In this document: piece by piece, positions 23,119 through 31,383 of the stretch
Layout of the letters: every line of letters starts with the position of its first letter
Numbering within the stretch: position 1 is the first letter of the stretch
From: Dyadobacter frigoris
GTDB lineage: Bacteria; Bacteroidota; Bacteroidia; Cytophagales; Spirosomataceae
Reading direction: 5' to 3'
DNA length: 35,274 nucleotides
Assembly: GCF_005280585.1 (NCBI RefSeq)
Contig: NZ_SZVO01000005.1
Location: 449,733-485,006 of the forward strand
The notes under the pieces: model-generated
What the model was told of the DNA's origin: nothing
The model's database searches: none
The model's input: only the letters and a program-made list of their open reading frames with translations
Position numbers and translations under genes: made by a program

Positions 23119-25386
23119 ATGAAACATCTATTTACACTCATTTGGATTCTGTCCTTACTTGGTGCTCAGACAGTAATCGCACAAAATGGAGAGATCAGAG
23201 GAAAGATTTTAACGCAGGACAATAAATCTTTCGAAGGTATAAACATAACTTTGAAAGACACCAAATATGGTAATACCACGAATGCTGACGGCAAATTTTA
23301 CCTAAAAGCTCCGCAAGGAAATTACACGCTGATCGTAAGTGTTTTAGGAAATGAAAAGAAAGAATTACCTGTTGAAATAACCGCCGGAAAAATCCTGACA
23401 CTGGAAAATATCCAGCTTCAGGAAAATGGAATTTCACTCCAGGACGCAGTAGTTACCGGTCAATTCGGCAAACAATCTCTTCGCAATTCCGTGTATCAGG
23501 TCCGGACAATTGATAGTGAACGTATCCGCCTGAGAGGTGCAACCAATATTCAGACAATCCTGAACACGGAGTTAGGAATCCGGTTTTCGAACGATCCTAC
23601 CTTGGGAACCACCGATATCCAGCTTATGGGTATGACCGGGCAAAGTGTAAAAATACTATTGGACGGAATTCCACTCGTTGATCGTGGTGCAACACGTGAA
23701 AGTCTTGGACAAATCGACATCAATACGATTGAACGAATAGAAATTGTCGAAGGACCTATGTCCGTCATTTATGGTACCGATGCCCTGGCAGGAGTTATTA
23801 ATATCATTACAAAAAAAGGTGATGGAAGTGATAATTTATCCGTTTCCGCAAGAATTCAGGAAGAAACCATTGGTGATGAATACAATGCTTTCGATAAAAA
23901 AGGCACACATAATGAAAACATTGGCATCACTTGGCAGAAAAAGGGATTTCAGTTAAATGCCGGTGTGACACGAAATAATTTTGGAGGCTGGCAGGGAGAT
24001 TCTACCGGCCGCGTAAAAGCCTGGATGCCAAAAGAACAAATGCTTTACAACGCAGGAATTGGCTATTCAAAAGAAAAATGGAATGTTTGGTACCGTTTTA
24101 ACGGAACAGATGAAACCATTAAATATCTTGGAAATATTAATGTCGCGAATACAGCCGGAGACAAAGATTATATTACCAAACGGTGGTTTCACCAGGCGCA
24201 GGGCGAATATCATGCCAGCGACAAGCTAGGTTTCACAGGAGCACTTTCTTACACAGATTACAGCCGAAAAACACTGAGTACCAATATAGACTTCAATACT
24301 GGAAAACGGACTCTCTCTCTGGATGCTGCCGCTCAGGACAAGTCAATTTTCACTACCGTATTTTTCCGGGGAACAGCACTTTACAAAATCTCTCCTAACG
24401 TATCTCTGCTGCCGGGCATTGAAGTTAACAACAATAACGCCAGTGGAGCAAGGATCAAAGGTTCTCCAACAATCAACGAATATGCATTTTTTGTGTCATC
24501 AGAGTTGAAGATAACGCCCGCTATCAAGTTAAGTCCGGGTGTGCGGTTTCTCAAAAATTCAGTTTATGACGCGCCTCCTGTAATTCCTTCCCTTAATGCC
24601 AAGATCACGCTGAACAATGTGCTCGATTTGCGTATGGGTTATGCGAGAGGCTTCCGTTCTCCTGCTTTGCGTGAATTATATTTTGATTTCCATGATGCGT
24701 CGCACTCTATTAATGGTAATGTAAACCTGAAAGCTGAATATTCGAACAGCTTTAATACATTTCTGGTTTGGCACGCTATGCAGCAGTCTTCGCTAAAAGT
24801 GACTTCTACTTTGGGGGGATTTTACAACATTTTTCATAACAGAATCGATACCGGTTTTGATCCGGCCAATCCTAGTCAAACCACTTATCTCAACATCAGC
24901 CTGTATAAAACGACAGGCGTTAGCCTCGACAACAAATTTTATTGGAAAAACCTTCAGGCAACTTTGGGTGCCACTTATATCGGAACTTATAATGAAATCC
25001 TGGATGAGTCAGAAGGTGTAACAGAGGGCCTGCCTGAATTTGTGTGGTCGCCGGAAATCAATGCGAATCTTCTTTACAACTTTTCAAAAATCGGAGCAAG
25101 TATTAATTTCTTCTATAAATACACTGGCAAAAAACCTGCTTATGCACTGATCAGCGGCACACCGGTTACTGCCAGTTTAAGACAGATCAGCGGCTATAAC
25201 ATGGCTGATCTCACTGTCACCAAAACATTAGGAAAGTATATAAACCTGATTGGCGGAGCAAAAAATCTTTTTGATTTAACGTCGATCAAAAACACAACAA
25301 TTGGTTCCGGACATGACGCTACCGGACCAGGATTTAACGGTCGCTCCTACTTTCTTGGCATGAATATCCACTGGTCTAAAAAATAA
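23119..25386 (+). CDS. TonB-dependent outer-membrane receptor, HmuR-like
   Basis: The 755-aa precursor has a signal peptide (to about residue 21, A-Q junction), then a ~85-residue carboxypeptidase-regulatory-like domain, a plug domain from about 110 to 230 (L-L-D-G-I-P-L-V-D, then I-E-R-I-E-I-V-E-G-P-M-S-V-I-Y-G-T-D-A-L-A-G-V-I-N-I-I-T), and a 22-strand barrel. It imports a ligand using TonB/ExbBD energy. The context of two HmuY-family genes directly behind it suggests heme, as in hmuYR of Porphyromonas. The barrel has F-R-S-P near 512 and N-V-N-L-K near 533 at positions where HmuR carries Y-R-A-P and N-P-x-L motifs. No SusD gene follows, which argues against polysaccharide uptake. Confidence 0.88.
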   Translation: MKHLFTLIWILSLLGAQTVIAQNGEIRGKILTQDNKSFEGINITLKDTKYGNTTNADGKFYLKAPQGNYTLIVSVLGNEKKELPVEITAGKILTLENIQLQENGISLQDAVVTGQFGKQSLRNSVYQVRTIDSERIRLRGATNIQTILNTELGIRFSNDPTLGTTDIQLMGMTGQSVKILLDGIPLVDRGATRESLGQIDINTIERIEIVEGPMSVIYGTDALAGVINIITKKGDGSDNLSVSARIQEETIGDEYNAFDKKGTHNENIGITWQKKGFQLNAGVTRNNFGGWQGDSTGRVKAWMPKEQMLYNAGIGYSKEKWNVWYRFNGTDETIKYLGNINVANTAGDKDYITKRWFHQAQGEYHASDKLGFTGALSYTDYSRKTLSTNIDFNTGKRTLSLDAAAQDKSIFTTVFFRGTALYKISPNVSLLPGIEVNNNNASGARIKGSPTINEYAFFVSSELKITPAIKLSPGVRFLKNSVYDAPPVIPSLNAKITLNNVLDLRMGYARGFRSPALRELYFDFHDASHSINGNVNLKAEYSNSFNTFLVWHAMQQSSLKVTSTLGGFYNIFHNRIDTGFDPANPSQTTYLNISLYKTTGVSLDNKFYWKNLQATLGATYIGTYNEILDESEGVTEGLPEFVWSPEINANLLYNFSKIGASINFFYKYTGKKPAYALISGTPVTASLRQISGYNMADLTVTKTLGKYINLIGGAKNLFDLTSIKNTTIGSGHDATGPGFNGRSYFLGMNIHWSKK

Positions 25387-25418
25387 TTATTACCCTTTTT
25401 AAATTAATCAAAACAATT

Positions 25419-26816
25419 ATGAACAAATTATTCAAGCCTCTACTCATTATTGCCTTTTTAGGTATTTTCAATGCCTGCACAGACGACGATCCAGCGTTGC
25501 CGGACAACACTGCCGCCTTCGAATCAACTGCGCAAGGTTTTGACGGAGAATCTGTTGACGTAAAAATCGTATTGAGCAGAGCAGCTGAAACAGCTACGGC
25601 TATTTCGGTTTTATTGACACCAACTTTGGTAACTTACGGTACACAATTCACTACAACTCCTGCGGCTACTAATAATACTTTGGCGCTAACTGTCCCTGCC
25701 GGAGCAAGCAGTGTTACTTTTAAAGTGCTTAAAACAGCAGGTGTTCTTTTGAATGGAGACGAAAGTATCCAGTTTAAAATTACTTCTGTGGCTTCACCAG
25801 TTTTGGTTGGTACAAATACGGACTTGAAGCTTAGTTTCAAAGCCATCATTTCAGACGGAACAAGTATTCAGCTAAATGGAATCGCGGGAACAGAAGCCGG
25901 TTCAAGTGCAGCAAATTCTGTTTTTCTTGACCTGAGCGCGAATACGCAAACGCCTGTATTACGTGACAGCTGGGATCTTGGCTTTTATGCAGGAACTGAT
26001 TTCAGAGTTACAATAAATACCTCAAACGGTGCTTCTGCAATCGGACTCGATAAATCTGATCTTAATGCTGTAACTGCGGCAGATATCGACCTTACAAAAC
26101 TGGCAATCGGACAAGGACAGGGAACATTGGCGTTATCTGATGGTTATTCAGGCAAGCTTGCAGAAACCCTTATCAAAGAAATTTCTGCAACGGATGCTGA
26201 CAATAAAGTTTATATCCTGAACCGTAAAGGCGGTTCAGCAACTGTTTTGCCAGCCGACCAGATATATAAAATCCGAATTATCCGTAAAGGTACTACGGGT
26301 TATACTTTGCAATATGCATTGTTGAACGATACCACTTTTAAAACCCTTGATGTTACGAAAGATCCAACTTACAACTTCCAGTTTGTTTCACTTGTAAAAG
26401 GTGCTACTGTTGCTGTTCAGCCTGCAAAAGCACGTTGGGATTTTGAGTGGGGTTACAGCATGTACTATACTGCATCAGGAACAACCAATATTCCTTACGG
26501 ATTCTCCGATCTTGTTTTCATCAATCAACTTGCTGGTGTGACAGCAGCGGAAGTTTTGACAACAACTGCAACTTACGACGCTTATGTAGAAAGCAATATC
26601 GCCACTACTACATTCAGTGCTGATCGTGATGTGATCGGTTCGAAATGGAGAGTAACTTCGGGTGGTACTGTTGGTGTAAAAACGGATCGTTTCTATGTTA
26701 TCAAAGATGCTGCCGGAAATGTGTACAAACTTAGATTCATAAGCTTCACATCGACAGATGGCGGAGAAAGAGGAAAGCCGAAACTGGAATACAAACTGGT
26801 TAAAAAAGGAGCTTAG
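25419..26816 (+). CDS. HmuY-family surface lipoprotein
   Basis: This 465-aa protein starts with a type II signal peptide whose lipobox ends at Cys20 (F-N-A-C). The residues after it (T-D-D-D-P) form an acidic stretch like the Bacteroidetes lipoprotein surface-export signal, so it is probably displayed on the cell surface. Residues ~25-150 resemble a Calx-beta/Ig-like domain. The C-terminal ~310 residues match the HmuY heme-binding family, including V-F-L-D-L-S near 170 and the R-D-S-W-D-L-G-F-Y motif near 184. It lies 32 bp after the receptor gene, suggesting a receptor/hemophore pair. Heme-ligand residues cannot be assigned without a structure-based alignment. Confidence 0.85.
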   Translation: MNKLFKPLLIIAFLGIFNACTDDDPALPDNTAAFESTAQGFDGESVDVKIVLSRAAETATAISVLLTPTLVTYGTQFTTTPAATNNTLALTVPAGASSVTFKVLKTAGVLLNGDESIQFKITSVASPVLVGTNTDLKLSFKAIISDGTSIQLNGIAGTEAGSSAANSVFLDLSANTQTPVLRDSWDLGFYAGTDFRVTINTSNGASAIGLDKSDLNAVTAADIDLTKLAIGQGQGTLALSDGYSGKLAETLIKEISATDADNKVYILNRKGGSATVLPADQIYKIRIIRKGTTGYTLQYALLNDTTFKTLDVTKDPTYNFQFVSLVKGATVAVQPAKARWDFEWGYSMYYTASGTTNIPYGFSDLVFINQLAGVTAAEVLTTTATYDAYVESNIATTTFSADRDVIGSKWRVTSGGTVGVKTDRFYVIKDAAGNVYKLRFISFTSTDGGERGKPKLEYKLVKKGA

Positions 26817-26829
26817 TCATTCCCAAATT

Positions 26830-26883
26830 ATCTTAAAAATCAGAGAAGACAGCCATAAGGCCATTTTCTGTGATTTTTAAGAT
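26830..26883. terminator. Long hairpin between the two HmuY genes
   Basis: The 18-nt arms 26830-26847 (starting ATCTTAAAAATCA) and 26866-26883 (ending TGATTTTTAAGAT) pair at 17 of 18 positions around an 18-nt loop. It may end or attenuate transcription after the first HmuY gene, so the second copy could be expressed at a lower level or from its own promoter. Confidence 0.6.
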
Positions 26884-26901
26884 ACAAACAGATTTTTAAT
26901 C

Positions 26902-27501
26902 ATGCTTACATCTCTTATATATATTTCAATATTAATAACTTCGTTACCAAACGGTTCATCTTTTAGTCAGTCAGCTAAATTCGAATGCACTATGAGTAAC
27001 GAAATATTAAAATCTGAAATTCATGTGATCAAAGATTTCAGTGCAGTTACCCAACCGAACGCTTATAATTATTTCAGCCTTACAAGTGGAACAGAAGTTG
27101 CGGCAGCGGATTCTAAAACTACTAAATGGGACCTTGCTTTCAGCGGAACCACAATCCTGACAAATGGCGGAACCAGCGGATCAGGACAAGGCGGCGCAAT
27201 CATTGTTGAAAAACCATTTGATACCATTACCGAAGCACCAAAAGAAGGTTATAAAGTGGATGGCGGAAGCGGAAATGCAATTGCGAGCGGCAGCGGAAAT
27301 TCCTGGTATAAATATGATATGAGCGTCCACGCCATTCTTCCAATTGTGGGAAGAACCATTGTTGTAAAAACAGCAGAAGGCAAATTCGCCAAAATAGAAT
27401 TCATCAGTTATTACAAAGGCGCACCGGAAGATGTGCCCACTGAAGAATCAAAATACTACACTTTCAGATATGTACTGGCCGACGAAAACGGCAGGTTTTA
27501 A
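26902..27501 (+). CDS. Short HmuY-family protein
   Basis: The 199-aa product begins with a weak signal-peptide-like segment (hydrophobic to about residue 14, S-F-S-Q near 21-24) and lacks a lipobox Cys. The remainder matches the HmuY fold: S-K-T-T-K-W-D-L-A-F-S-G near 72-83, Gly-rich G-G-T-S-G-S-G-Q-G-G near 91-100, a W-Y-K-Y-D region near 134-138, and V-V-K-T-A-E-G-K-F-A-K-I-E-F-I-S-Y-Y near 153-170. The last part is very similar to the C terminus of the longer HmuY upstream. It is probably a periplasmic or secreted heme-binding accessory; function is inferred from family and location only. Confidence 0.8.
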   Translation: MLTSLIYISILITSLPNGSSFSQSAKFECTMSNEILKSEIHVIKDFSAVTQPNAYNYFSLTSGTEVAAADSKTTKWDLAFSGTTILTNGGTSGSGQGGAIIVEKPFDTITEAPKEGYKVDGGSGNAIASGSGNSWYKYDMSVHAILPIVGRTIVVKTAEGKFAKIEFISYYKGAPEDVPTEESKYYTFRYVLADENGRF

Positions 27502-27506
27502 AAAAG

Positions 27507-27590
27507 GCTATCGGCTCTCGGCTATCAACTTGTTCTGAATAGATTTTAATTCAGGCAAATTCCGACAGCCGACCGCTGAAAGCCGATAGC
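27507..27590. terminator. Inverted repeat between convergent HmuY and YdeI genes
   Basis: GCTATCGGCT (27507-27516) is the exact reverse complement of AGCCGATAGC (27581-27590). Further partial complementarity lies inside (GGCTATC against GACCGCTGAAAGCC-type sequence). It sits exactly between two converging stop codons and may terminate both; with a 64-nt loop it could instead be a dispersed repeat remnant. Confidence 0.45.
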
Positions 27591-28208
27591 TTACCTCTGA
27601 TATTTCCAATGCCTCGCTTTCCCCTCTTCCATCCATTCAACAGCTTGTTGCATCCTTTTTATTCTGGTTGTTTCACTTTTTGCTTCAACAATCCAGTCGA
27701 CGTATTCCTTTTTTTGCGATAGCGTAAACCGTTCAAAATTTTCCTGAGCATCAGGATTATCATCAATAGCTTCCAGAAAATAATCCGGTATTACCAATTC
27801 TTTCACCACTTTTTTCGCAGGATCTTTGGTAAGTTTTACCCCTTTATCAATCAATGACATGGCGTCATGAATAAGCGCAAATATTTGTTCTTCCGAAGGT
27901 AGATCTTCCACTTTTGTTATTTTTCCAAACTGACTCATTCCGCTGGCTTCTTCAACTTCCGAAAATAATTTATCCGGATCACTCATCTTTGAAGCCAGCC
28001 AAAAGTGGAAGCGACAATGATTTTTGAAGGCTGCCATATTACATAAATTGTAATTGTTATATTCAAAAAAAGGCATACTCCATTTCATCGTTTCCTTCAC
28101 TTCCGGACATGCCGCATGAACCGTTCCCCGCCAATAATCAAGAATCGGCATAGCAAAATCAGCCGATTTAATTATGTATGCGTCAATACGAGGATCTCTT
28201 AAACCCAT
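27591..28208 (-). CDS. YdeI/OmpD-associated family protein with DUF1801 domain
   Basis: The 205-aa protein joins an N-terminal DUF1801 region (residues ~1-120: M-K-W-S-M-P-F-F near 41-48, then A-F-K-N-H-C-R-F-H-F) to a C-terminal YdeI-type region: V-I-P-D-Y-F-L-E-A-I near 139-148, A-Q-E-N-F near 153, the L-S-Q-K-K-E-Y-V-D-W-I motif near 163-173, and a final E-A-K-S-E-T-T-R-I-K-R pattern. This pairing is common in Bacteroidetes and Firmicutes, and E. coli YdeI is linked to antimicrobial-peptide tolerance, but the biochemical role is unknown. No signal peptide or membrane segment is visible. Confidence 0.85.
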   Translation of the reverse strand: MGLRDPRIDAYIIKSADFAMPILDYWRGTVHAACPEVKETMKWSMPFFEYNNYNLCNMAAFKNHCRFHFWLASKMSDPDKLFSEVEEASGMSQFGKITKVEDLPSEEQIFALIHDAMSLIDKGVKLTKDPAKKVVKELVIPDYFLEAIDDNPDAQENFERFTLSQKKEYVDWIVEAKSETTRIKRMQQAVEWMEEGKARHWKYQR

Positions 28209-28327
28209 GGTAAATTGATATTAGAGGTTTATGAAAGGCTTTTGTTACTTCAGAACAAAACGATTTGAATTATTTAAAAATCATCAAAAGATAATTAGTC
28301 AACATTCGTGCATTCTGCACAACAAAT

Positions 28328-29368
28328 CTACTTCTCCAAAATCTCTTTCAAATTCTTCAACCCATTGGCAAAATCACTACCCACCGATTTCTCCATGCCC
28401 ATAAAAGGCAGCATCGCATTCATCGGATAAGGCATTTTTCCAGAAAATCCCCACTTCACTTTCGTCTGGTTTTCTCCCGCGCTTTCCGTGATCATGTAAG
28501 CATCGTTATTGGATTCGAAAGGTTTGATAAATCGCAATTCCGTATCAATACGCTCCCCTTCGCTGATTTTCTTAATTTCCTGTTCACCTTTCCCGACATC
28601 ATCATTTCCCTCCCACATCGACGTAAAACCTATTGTTCCATCCGTGCCTTTATATGATTTTTTTATATGAGGATCCATCTTCATCCAGACACTCCAGTTA
28701 TCCTGATTTCTCAACGATTTGAGATATTCAAAAACCTCCGCTTTCGGTTTGTTGATTACAATTTCTCTTTCAACTGCGTAATCTTTTGGCATAATAAAGG
28801 CTGCAATCAGGAAAATCCCGATTAACCCAAGAATAATGTAGAGCGCTTTTTTCATGATAGAGTTCGTTTTATGTGAATAACTGAATTTAAATTTTTCTTC
28901 ATCAATATCTTCAATACTTTCAATGTTTTTCATTCCTGCTTTTTCCAATACTCTTATAGAAGCAGTATTATGTATATTCACAAATGCAATTACAGCTGTC
29001 GGATCAAACGTTTTTATGGAAAATCTAATCAGGGATTTCGCTATGGAAGTGGCTACGCCTTTCCCCCAGTATTCTTCCATAATCCGGTATCCAATTTCTA
29101 CTTCTGTACCATAAGATTCCAGTTTTGCCGCACCTACCAAGGCACCGGTTTTAATATCCTCAACTAAATATCTTCCAAAATAATCATTGGTGCCATTTTC
29201 TCTCAGAATCTGCCCCAGCATCTTATCCGATTCCTCACGGCTCAACGCAGCACCGGTCACAAATTTCATTACTTTATCATTGTCACTAAGCCTGTAATAT
29301 TTGTCGCTGTCTGCGCTGGTCATTTTTGTCAAAATGAAACGGGAAGTTTTAATTTGAAATACTTTCAT
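28328..29368 (-). CDS. GNAT acetyltransferase fused to a membrane-anchored SRPBCC domain
   Basis: The 346-aa frame combines two normally separate proteins. Residues 1-165 are a RimJ/RimL-type GNAT domain (T-S-R-F-I-L at 9-14, the acetyl-CoA loop Y-W-G-K-G-V-A-T near 100-107, N-x-A-S-I-R-V-L-E-K-A-G-M near 134-146). Residues 172-346 start M-K-K-A-L-Y-I-I-L, with one transmembrane helix (175-191) and then a SRPBCC/polyketide cyclase-like domain (E-R-E-I-V-I-N-K-P near 200, W-S-V-W near 220). The second part looks like a complete independent gene with its own ATG at 28855. The reading frame runs through without a stop, so this is either a genuine fusion or two cistrons whose separating stop was lost. 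Confidence 0.8.
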   Translation of the reverse strand: MKVFQIKTSRFILTKMTSADSDKYYRLSDNDKVMKFVTGAALSREESDKMLGQILRENGTNDYFGRYLVEDIKTGALVGAAKLESYGTEVEIGYRIMEEYWGKGVATSIAKSLIRFSIKTFDPTAVIAFVNIHNTASIRVLEKAGMKNIESIEDIDEEKFKFSYSHKTNSIMKKALYIILGLIGIFLIAAFIMPKDYAVEREIVINKPKAEVFEYLKSLRNQDNWSVWMKMDPHIKKSYKGTDGTIGFTSMWEGNDDVGKGEQEIKKISEGERIDTELRFIKPFESNNDAYMITESAGENQTKVKWGFSGKMPYPMNAMLPFMGMEKSVGSDFANGLKNLKEILEK

Positions 29369-29643
29369 ATTTTAGAATTGCTTTACCAAATAGCTGGTAA
29401 GGCTTTAACTTCAAGCAATTATGCTCCGATTTAATTGTTCACGAATATACATTTTCTTAGGAAAAACATTAATAAAGAAACCGCTATTTATTTTAAAGTG
29501 ACATTAATTAAACATTAAAAAATTCAGCGGCAGGATTTTTGTAGCAGCCTTAAAAAAATTAATATCTATTTTGCATAAAGGTGCTTTCAACCAGGTGCCA
29601 ATGTCTTCTTTTCAATTTCCTGAATCCCGAAGTATTTGTACTA

Positions 29644-31383
29644 ATGAAAAGATATCTTCCTTTTATAAAAAAATACCAGACTGCGATGATTCTGGGCCCT
29701 TTACTGGCCATCATCGACGTTTTCGGCGAAATCGTCCAGCCGATGCTAATGTCCAATATTGTGGACGTTGGAATTAAAAATCAGGATACATCTTACATTC
29801 TTAAAACCGGCGCATTGATGATCGGCTTATCGCTGGTAGCCATTATCGGCGGGATCGGCAATGTGTATTTTTCTTCAAAATCATCTGTCGGTTTTGCCAG
29901 TGAATTGCGGCAAGGTTTATTCAAAAAGATACAGGAATTTTCTTTTTCAAACATTGATACATTCAGTAGCGCGTCCTTGGTAACGAGATTAACAAATGAC
30001 ATAAATACTTTGCAGCAGGTGGTCATGATGTCTTTGCGGTTATTAATACGCGCTCCATTAATGCTGGTTTGTGCAGTAATTTTTGCTGTGCAAATTAACA
30101 GGGAACTGACAATTATTATAGCTGTTGCCATTCCGGTTTTAAGTCTTGCCATTTTTATTATCATGAAAAAAGGCATTCCGTATTTTACCAAAATGCAGAA
30201 AAAACTGGATCGCGTAAATGCAGCAATCCAGGAAAACCTGACCAATATACGCGTTGTCAAATCATTTGTCAGAAGCGATTTTGAAGAACAAAAATTTTCA
30301 GTAGCTAATAACGATCTGATGGAAATGTCCGTCAAAGCATCAACAATCGTGATTTTGATTATGCCCGTTATGATGCTGATTATGAATATTTCGATTGTCG
30401 CCGTTGTTTGGTTTGGTGGAAATAAAGTGATGACCAGCGATTTGCAGGTTGGACAGCTCATGTCCTTTATCAGCTACATAACCCAGATCCTGATCGCGCT
30501 GATGTTACTTTCCATGACGATCATGATGTTTTCCAGGGCAAGTGCTTCTTCCAAAAGAATCATTGAAGTACTCGATACAAAAATTGATATAAACGATACG
30601 CCATCCGCATTAAGCCAAAATCTGAAAATTCAGAAAGGGAAAGTTGAATTCCGGGATGTATGTTTTAAGTACAAAAGTGAAAGTGATTTGTTCGTTTTGA
30701 AAGATATTAAATTCACAGTCGTGCCGGGCGAATTAATTGCAATTATTGGTGCCACAGGTTCTGCAAAAACAAGTCTTGTTCAATTGATTCCAAGGTTATA
30801 TGATGTTACCGAAGGCCAAATTTTAATTGATAATGTTGACGTCCGTGATTATTCCCTGAAACATTTGAGAGAAGCAACCGCGACAGTACTTCAAAAGAAC
30901 GTTTTGTTTTCAGGAACGATAAAAAGTAATCTGAAATGGGGAAAACCGGATGCCAGCAATGACGAAATAATTTCAGCTGCAAAAGATGCTCAGGCACATG
31001 ATTTCATCATGTCATTTCCACAGCAATACGAAACCGTTTTAGGACAAGGCGGCGTAAATCTTTCCGGCGGACAGCAGCAGAGATTATGTATCGCCAGAGC
31101 ACTTTTAAAAAAGCCCATAATTCTTATTCTGGATGATAGTACAAGCGCTGTTGATACGGCTACCGAGGCAAAAATCAGAACTGCTTTGCAGGAAAATCAT
31201 AATAACACAACCACCTTTATCATCGCCCAAAGAATCAGTTCAATAGAATCTGTTGACCGGATTATTATCCTGGACGACGGACGTATTATCGGCGTCGGAA
31301 CGCATGAAGAACTAATGAAAACCAATGCGGTTTATCAGGAAATTTACCAGTCTCAACAGCAAAATGAAGCCATAGCCTCATGA
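29644..31383 (+). CDS. ABC exporter subunit with degenerate ATP site (heterodimer partner A)
   Basis: I start this at the ATG at 29644 (579 aa; M-K-R-Y-L-P-F-I-K-K), because the upstream in-frame codons add a Cys-rich, non-conserved leader. Six transmembrane helices fill residues ~15-300, followed by the nucleotide-binding domain. Walker A is G-A-T-G-S-A-K-T-S (369-377), the signature L-S-G-G-Q is at 473-477 and Walker B ends Asp497-Asp498, so the catalytic Glu is replaced by Asp. The switch His is replaced by Gln529 in I-A-Q-R. These changes are typical of the degenerate half of heterodimeric exporters. The stop overlaps the next ABC gene by 4 bp. Substrate unknown; drugs or lipids are plausible. 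Confidence 0.93.
   Translation: MKRYLPFIKKYQTAMILGPLLAIIDVFGEIVQPMLMSNIVDVGIKNQDTSYILKTGALMIGLSLVAIIGGIGNVYFSSKSSVGFASELRQGLFKKIQEFSFSNIDTFSSASLVTRLTNDINTLQQVVMMSLRLLIRAPLMLVCAVIFAVQINRELTIIIAVAIPVLSLAIFIIMKKGIPYFTKMQKKLDRVNAAIQENLTNIRVVKSFVRSDFEEQKFSVANNDLMEMSVKASTIVILIMPVMMLIMNISIVAVVWFGGNKVMTSDLQVGQLMSFISYITQILIALMLLSMTIMMFSRASASSKRIIEVLDTKIDINDTPSALSQNLKIQKGKVEFRDVCFKYKSESDLFVLKDIKFTVVPGELIAIIGATGSAKTSLVQLIPRLYDVTEGQILIDNVDVRDYSLKHLREATATVLQKNVLFSGTIKSNLKWGKPDASNDEIISAAKDAQAHDFIMSFPQQYETVLGQGGVNLSGGQQQRLCIARALLKKPIILILDDSTSAVDTATEAKIRTALQENHNNTTTFIIAQRISSIESVDRIIILDDGRIIGVGTHEELMKTNAVYQEIYQSQQQNEAIAS

Noticed and set aside
29793..30461. 222-codon minus-strand frame inside the first ABC exporter gene
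   Set aside because: It lies antisense to the transmembrane region. Its Ile/Thr/Ser-rich product mirrors the hydrophobic codons of the real gene and has no domain.
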